The notes beneath the pieces were generated by a model, which saw nothing but the letters and a program-made list of their open reading frames with translations, searched no databases and had not been told where the DNA came from. Position numbers and translations under genes: made by a program. DNA of 64,000 nt from Vicia villosa (lineage: Eukaryota > Streptophyta > Magnoliopsida > Fabales > Fabaceae): assembly GCF_029867415.1 (NCBI RefSeq), contig NW_026705576.1, positions 248,001 through 312,000 on the forward strand, in the 5' to 3' direction. Below, in pieces: positions 59,271 to 64,000 of this stretch (its first letter is position 1; each line of letters opens with the position of its first letter).

Positions 59271-60283
59271 AAATACACTGGAAATAGCTTCCCAATTGAT
59301 GTCAGATGTAGTGAATCGATTCACCGAAGCATTTGAAAACATCAAAAATTTGATGAATCAGGAATTGGAAAAGAGAAAGCATTAATTTACGGAAGACCCG
59401 AGGATGATTGGAAGTAGAAGGGATGGATTCAGTTGTTGATGTCTTCAAGAACACAGGTTTCAAGCGTGCATATTTTCTTTTTGGGTGATGATTATTTGCT
59501 TGGAGAAGGTGAATCAACACAACAATATTTTTAATACAAAAGCCAATAATTAAGATAAAGTAATGTAATAACAAATAATTAATAATTATTTTAATAAGAT
59601 TAATATAAATAGAAACATTTTCTATAATAGAAATAACAAAAATAGAATACTCTCTAAAATGATGACATTTGGCAAACTTGCCAAAGTTCTCATCTTGCTT
59701 TTTTATTATGAATGATTCAATTAAATGATCAAATAAAATTAAAAAAGTTAATAAAAATTTTATTTATAAATTAATTTATTCATTAACTTGTTGGATATAA
59801 GTTTAAAATATAAATGGAAATTAAAATGACTCATTTCATAATAACGAGAATCCTAATTAACCATCAACTTATATATAAGCTATGGTCCTAATATATCATA
59901 CAGAAAATAATATCTTATTCATGTCTGAATTGAATTCAAGAAGGAATTAGAAGTACTAGTTGAATAAGAAACATGCAGCCAACAAGTGCCAATAGTTTGT
60001 CTCTATAATTTCAATTTAGTACTGCAAGAGATATCGCCATAGATGTATTCCCGCACTCATATCTTTAATATAATGCTATAGATCCTATAATTTTATTCAT
60101 GTATTTTTTTTAATTTTATTTGCACCAAAACCTCTCATCACTCTCCACTTTATTTCAATTTAATTATATTATAATTAATTATATAATAATTACTTAAACT
60201 CTCTTCCCACATTTTTTATTATTTCTTTTAATTTAATTATATTACATTTAACACATATAATAAATAATAATAATTAAATAATA
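59271..60283. other. No gene seen
   Basis: AT-rich DNA with only short, unconvincing open frames. Confidence 0.5.
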
Positions 60284-60554
60284 CTCTTTCGTCTTACAAT
60301 AGGTGTCCTCTTTGCATTTTTTACACTTTTTAACATAATGATTAAGTGTATTGATTTTAATGATAAAATGAACATTATTTACTAAATAACCTTATTAATA
60401 ATACATAGTGGAATAGTTATATGAATTAAAATACAATAAATAAAGGCAAGTTAGTGGAGATAAATAATAAATATTACATTGATATTCTAAAAGGACAAAT
60501 AATTGGAGACAAATAAAAATTAGAAAGATGACACCTATTGTGAGAAGGAGGGAG
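60284..60554. mobile_element. Stowaway-like MITE (271 bp)
   Basis: Terminal inverted repeats: left CTCTTTCGTCTTACAATAGG, right CCTATTGTGAGAAGGAGGGAG (imperfect), flanked by TA at both sides (60282-60283 and 60555-60556). Size, TA duplication and the CTCCCTCC-type end fit Tc1/mariner-derived Stowaway elements. No coding capacity. Confidence 0.8.
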
Positions 60555-61253
60555 TAATTATTAATCTTAAAAAATGAAAAAAAGTTTATTTACACTTAAT
60601 AACTAGTAATAATAAAATAATAATTATTAACCTTTAAATATAGCAAAATTTATAAAACAAACATAATTTGATAAGTTAAATAAACAAATAATCATAGCCA
60701 CTAACCACTCTCTTAACCTCTCTCTACCCTCTCTCTTAACCTCTTTCCATATTTCATCAATCTATATGTAATTTTATTAATAAGTAATTAAGAAGTAATT
60801 TAATGTTTTATTTTTTGTCATAAAAATTTCCCATACAAAATAATAACATTCCATATAATCCATTATACCTCATGAGTTTGTTATTGGATATAAAATATTT
60901 AATTTTACTTTATGAATTTGTTATTAGATATAAAAGAATTTAATTAATAGTTAAAATATAAATTATTAAATTATTTTATAGCTTTTATGATGCCACACTT
61001 GAAATTTTACTTATTAAAATATTTAGTGATTCAATTTCATCTATTTTTTATAACATTTATTTATTTACAATAAGTATTAGTGTTTTATTAGAATTATTTA
61101 TTAATTTTTATTGAAGGCAATTTAGAGGTCAATTCAAGAGAATATTTTACATTTGAGATACACATTTGTTAGAGAGATATCACATATTCATCCACAATCT
61201 TAAGGTGATAGATCCATGAATTTTCTCTTATATAATTCTCAATACTCCCCCTC
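60555..61253. other. No gene seen
   Basis: AT-rich DNA with short AACCTCTCTCT-type repeats near 60705-60745. Confidence 0.5.
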
Positions 61254-61270
61254 ATATATATATATATATA

Positions 61271-62249
<979 letters not shown>

Positions 62250-62792
62250 TAGGGGTGGCAAAACGGGCCGGGGTCCGCCGGGCCGCCTGCGCACCCGCCA
62301 AAAAATGGCGGATTGGGTTGAGATTTTAGGCTCGCCGCTCGCCAAAGCCCGCCCCACCAAAGCCCGCCGCCCGTCATACCCGCCCCACCAAAGCCCGCCA
62401 CTCTTCAAAACCCGCTCCTCCTCGAAAACTCACTTTTTTTTTAGTTAATCTAGTAATTGCAATTTTTGATGGTTTATTTTATACATTTATTTATAAATAT
62501 ATGTAATATTTTTTAGAGTAAATTTGTTAAAAAGTTACTTTTATAAAAAATTGTTTTAAAAAATAAGTGAAAAGTTTAATTAAAAGGTAAAAAAAACATA
62601 TTAATCTATTAAAAAAATATAAATAAAAATAGGCGGATAAGCCCGCCGCCCGCCAACCCGCCATCTTGGCGGGACGGACATGATTTTGATGCCCATTTTA
62701 CTTGGCGAGCATGCCCGCCCCGCTCGTTTTTTGACGGGCATAAGACGGGGCGGGCGGCTGGCGGGGTGGGCGGCCCCGTTTTGCCACCCCTA
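62250..62792. mobile_element. GC-rich hAT-like MITE (543 bp)
   Basis: Ends TAGGGGTGGCAAAACGGG and CCCGTTTTGCCACCCCTA form inverted repeats. The 8-bp duplication GTTTAATT is exact (62242-62249 and 62793-62800), as for hAT elements. Both arms are rich in GCCCGCC/GGCGGGC motifs (62270-62420 and 62640-62775) around an AT-rich centre, giving a large potential hairpin. No transposase is encoded. Confidence 0.9.
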
Positions 62793-62917
62793 GTTTAATT
62801 GAGTTTATAGCTGATTCAATGTATATGTAGACCTAGGAAAAACTAAGGAGCTTTATTGATGACCGTTATAATTGTGAGTAATAGAATTAGTTATGACAAT
62901 TGTAATTTCCATAACAG

Positions 62918-63205
62918 TTATAAATCTAGTTCAAAATGTTTAGTGCAAGAGTGGAAAATAGGATTCATAGCAAGTATGGCATCACTTATGTTGTCATAGT
63001 AGATTATAGGTGGTGTGGAGGATTTGAGATGAAGCTCATACAAAAAGAGATTGAAGCCAAGAGATTTCAGATGAGACACCTGCAAGGCTACGGTATTTAT
63101 CATTAATACTTGATCTATAAACCACTGGCTGCATTTTAGAGAACCAAGAGACAAGATTGTTGTCCAAGTAAACATTGTAACCCATGGTGGATCTTTTATC
63201 ATCAA
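62918..63205 (-). pseudogene. Decayed Ty1/copia RNase H fragment
   Basis: The minus strand encodes, across frame changes, an 'N-N-L-V-S-W-F-S-K' start, then ISWLQSLF-like text and YELHLKSSTPPIIYYDN, ending in NPIFHSCTKHFELDL. This is the usual order of copia RNase H (WxSKKQ, ELxWL, YCDN, HxRTKHIEID). It is isolated and damaged. No LTR was recognised. Confidence 0.8.
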
Positions 63206-63470
63206 TATCTAATCTTAATTAGCATCATAACGGGCTTAAACACTATAAAACATCAGGTAAACTATGGCCGTTTTAATATGGTGGATATGTTAAACTTCCA
63301 TAATACACAAAAAAAAGTGGAAGTTTTATAAAACGCCAAAATATTCAATAAAAACCAACGGTATAAATGGAAGATTTAAAGACCTAAGGCCCAAGATATA
63401 CATATCAGATGCTTTTTATAACTTTCTATTTCATATAAGCACTCTTAAATTCATTTTTTTTAGTAGACTG
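63206..63470. other. No gene seen
   Basis: AT-rich DNA between two retrotransposon fragments. Nothing recognised. Confidence 0.5.
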
Positions 63471-64000
63471 TAAATAAATTTCGACATGCAAAACTGCATC
63501 ATGACTAAATGTTAGTTGAAAGGGAGTAGAATTAGTTGCCTCTTTATGGGAATTTCAACAAGCTCATAATATTTGGTCTAAAGTCTTATGCGAATTCCTT
63601 GGATTTTGACCCTCATGCTTTTTAATCAAACCAATTATAATTTTGTTAGCTGCTTCGACTTGGCCATTTGCCTAAGCATAATAAGGAGTAGAAGTTAAAA
63701 ATTTGATTCTTGAGTTTGAAGCAAACTCAACCATCTTGTGACCAATGAAAATTTTGCCTTGTTCAGTGGTTAATGTTTCTGAAATCCCAAACCATAGATA
63801 ATGTGATTTTGAACAAAATAATCATTGCTTCCTAATCGATATTGATCAAAGGAACGACCTCTACCCACTTGGTAAAGCAATCTATACTAACCAAAATTTA
63901 CATATGACCCTTGGAGGATGTAGGTCAAATTTCACCAATTTAATATAAATCTCAACCTCTAAATGGCCAAGGATTGATAATAAAAAAACAATTCACTCGC
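63471..64000 (-). pseudogene. Decayed Ty3/gypsy integrase fragment (continues past the window)
   Basis: The minus strand, read across stops and frame changes, shows DCFTKWVEVVPL near 63870, then a 'T-x-x-Q-G' segment, then TPYYA-ANGQVEA-like text near 63660-63690 and a 'T-P-F-Q-L-T-F' end. This order is that of the gypsy integrase core, and the 'ANGQVEAANK' form suggests the Tat/Ogre or a related non-chromodomain lineage. Many lesions make it an old relic. Confidence 0.7.

Noticed and set aside
54843..60000. A complete second CACTA element.
   Set aside because: No right terminus matching CACTACTAGAAAT was found; only the left end can be supported.

Overview
The window is plant nuclear DNA from a large, repeat-rich genome, most likely a legume of the pea/vetch/lentil/clover group. 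Evidence: spliceosomal introns, a CACTA (En/Spm) transposon, a Tekay-type chromovirus, a SIRE/Maximus-type Ty1/copia element, an Athila-like non-autonomous LTR element with a tRNA-Asp-type primer site, and an LTR starting TGTCATACCCCAAAATTTG that resembles legume Ogre-type LTRs. The species assignment is inference. I see no intact single-copy host gene. Almost everything recognisable is transposon, transposon fragment or captured piece of host gene.

Layout. 1-5220 is AT-rich with short repeats. 5221-7010 holds decayed retrotransposon fragments. From 7246 to about 54590 lies one nested stack. The outermost layer is the 3' part of a LINE on the minus strand (reverse transcriptase tail, zf-RVT, RNase H), now in three pieces: 53385-54590, 35614-35836 and 7246-7401. 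It was split by a 28.2-kb CACTA element (7402-35613, target duplication TAA) and by a probable solo Ogre-like LTR (35837-53384 including its own inserts, target duplication CAATG). The CACTA element contains a three-LTR, two-body Tekay array (9385-24194, target duplication ACAGA). The Ogre-like LTR contains an Athila-like LARD (37280-42255, GATCC) and a SIRE-type copia element (43115-53043, AAACT). All five insertions are confirmed by exact target duplications read directly from the sequence.

The CACTA element carries both expected genes on the plus strand: a broken tnpD-type transposase (25893-29455) and a multi-exon tnpA-like gene (29845-34728) with one apparent frameshift. A tnpA intron holds, in antisense, the first exon of an ABR1-like ERF transcription factor, apparently captured from the host. 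The Tekay array lies in the 5' leader intron of the transposase unit. Its middle LTR is a mosaic of the two outer LTRs, the signature of unequal LTR-LTR crossover after insertion. Both bodies keep a 1408-codon gag-pol frame open, and both share the same one-base shift near the gag start.

54843-59270 starts with one terminus of a second CACTA-like element. It contains minus-strand exon-like pieces, one resembling the N-terminal exon of a cation-chloride cotransporter, and a promoter-like leader further upstream. The right end (60284-64000) has two Stowaway-like MITEs, a long TA microsatellite, a GC-rich hAT-like MITE with an 8-bp target duplication, a decayed copia RNase H and a decayed Ty3/gypsy integrase.
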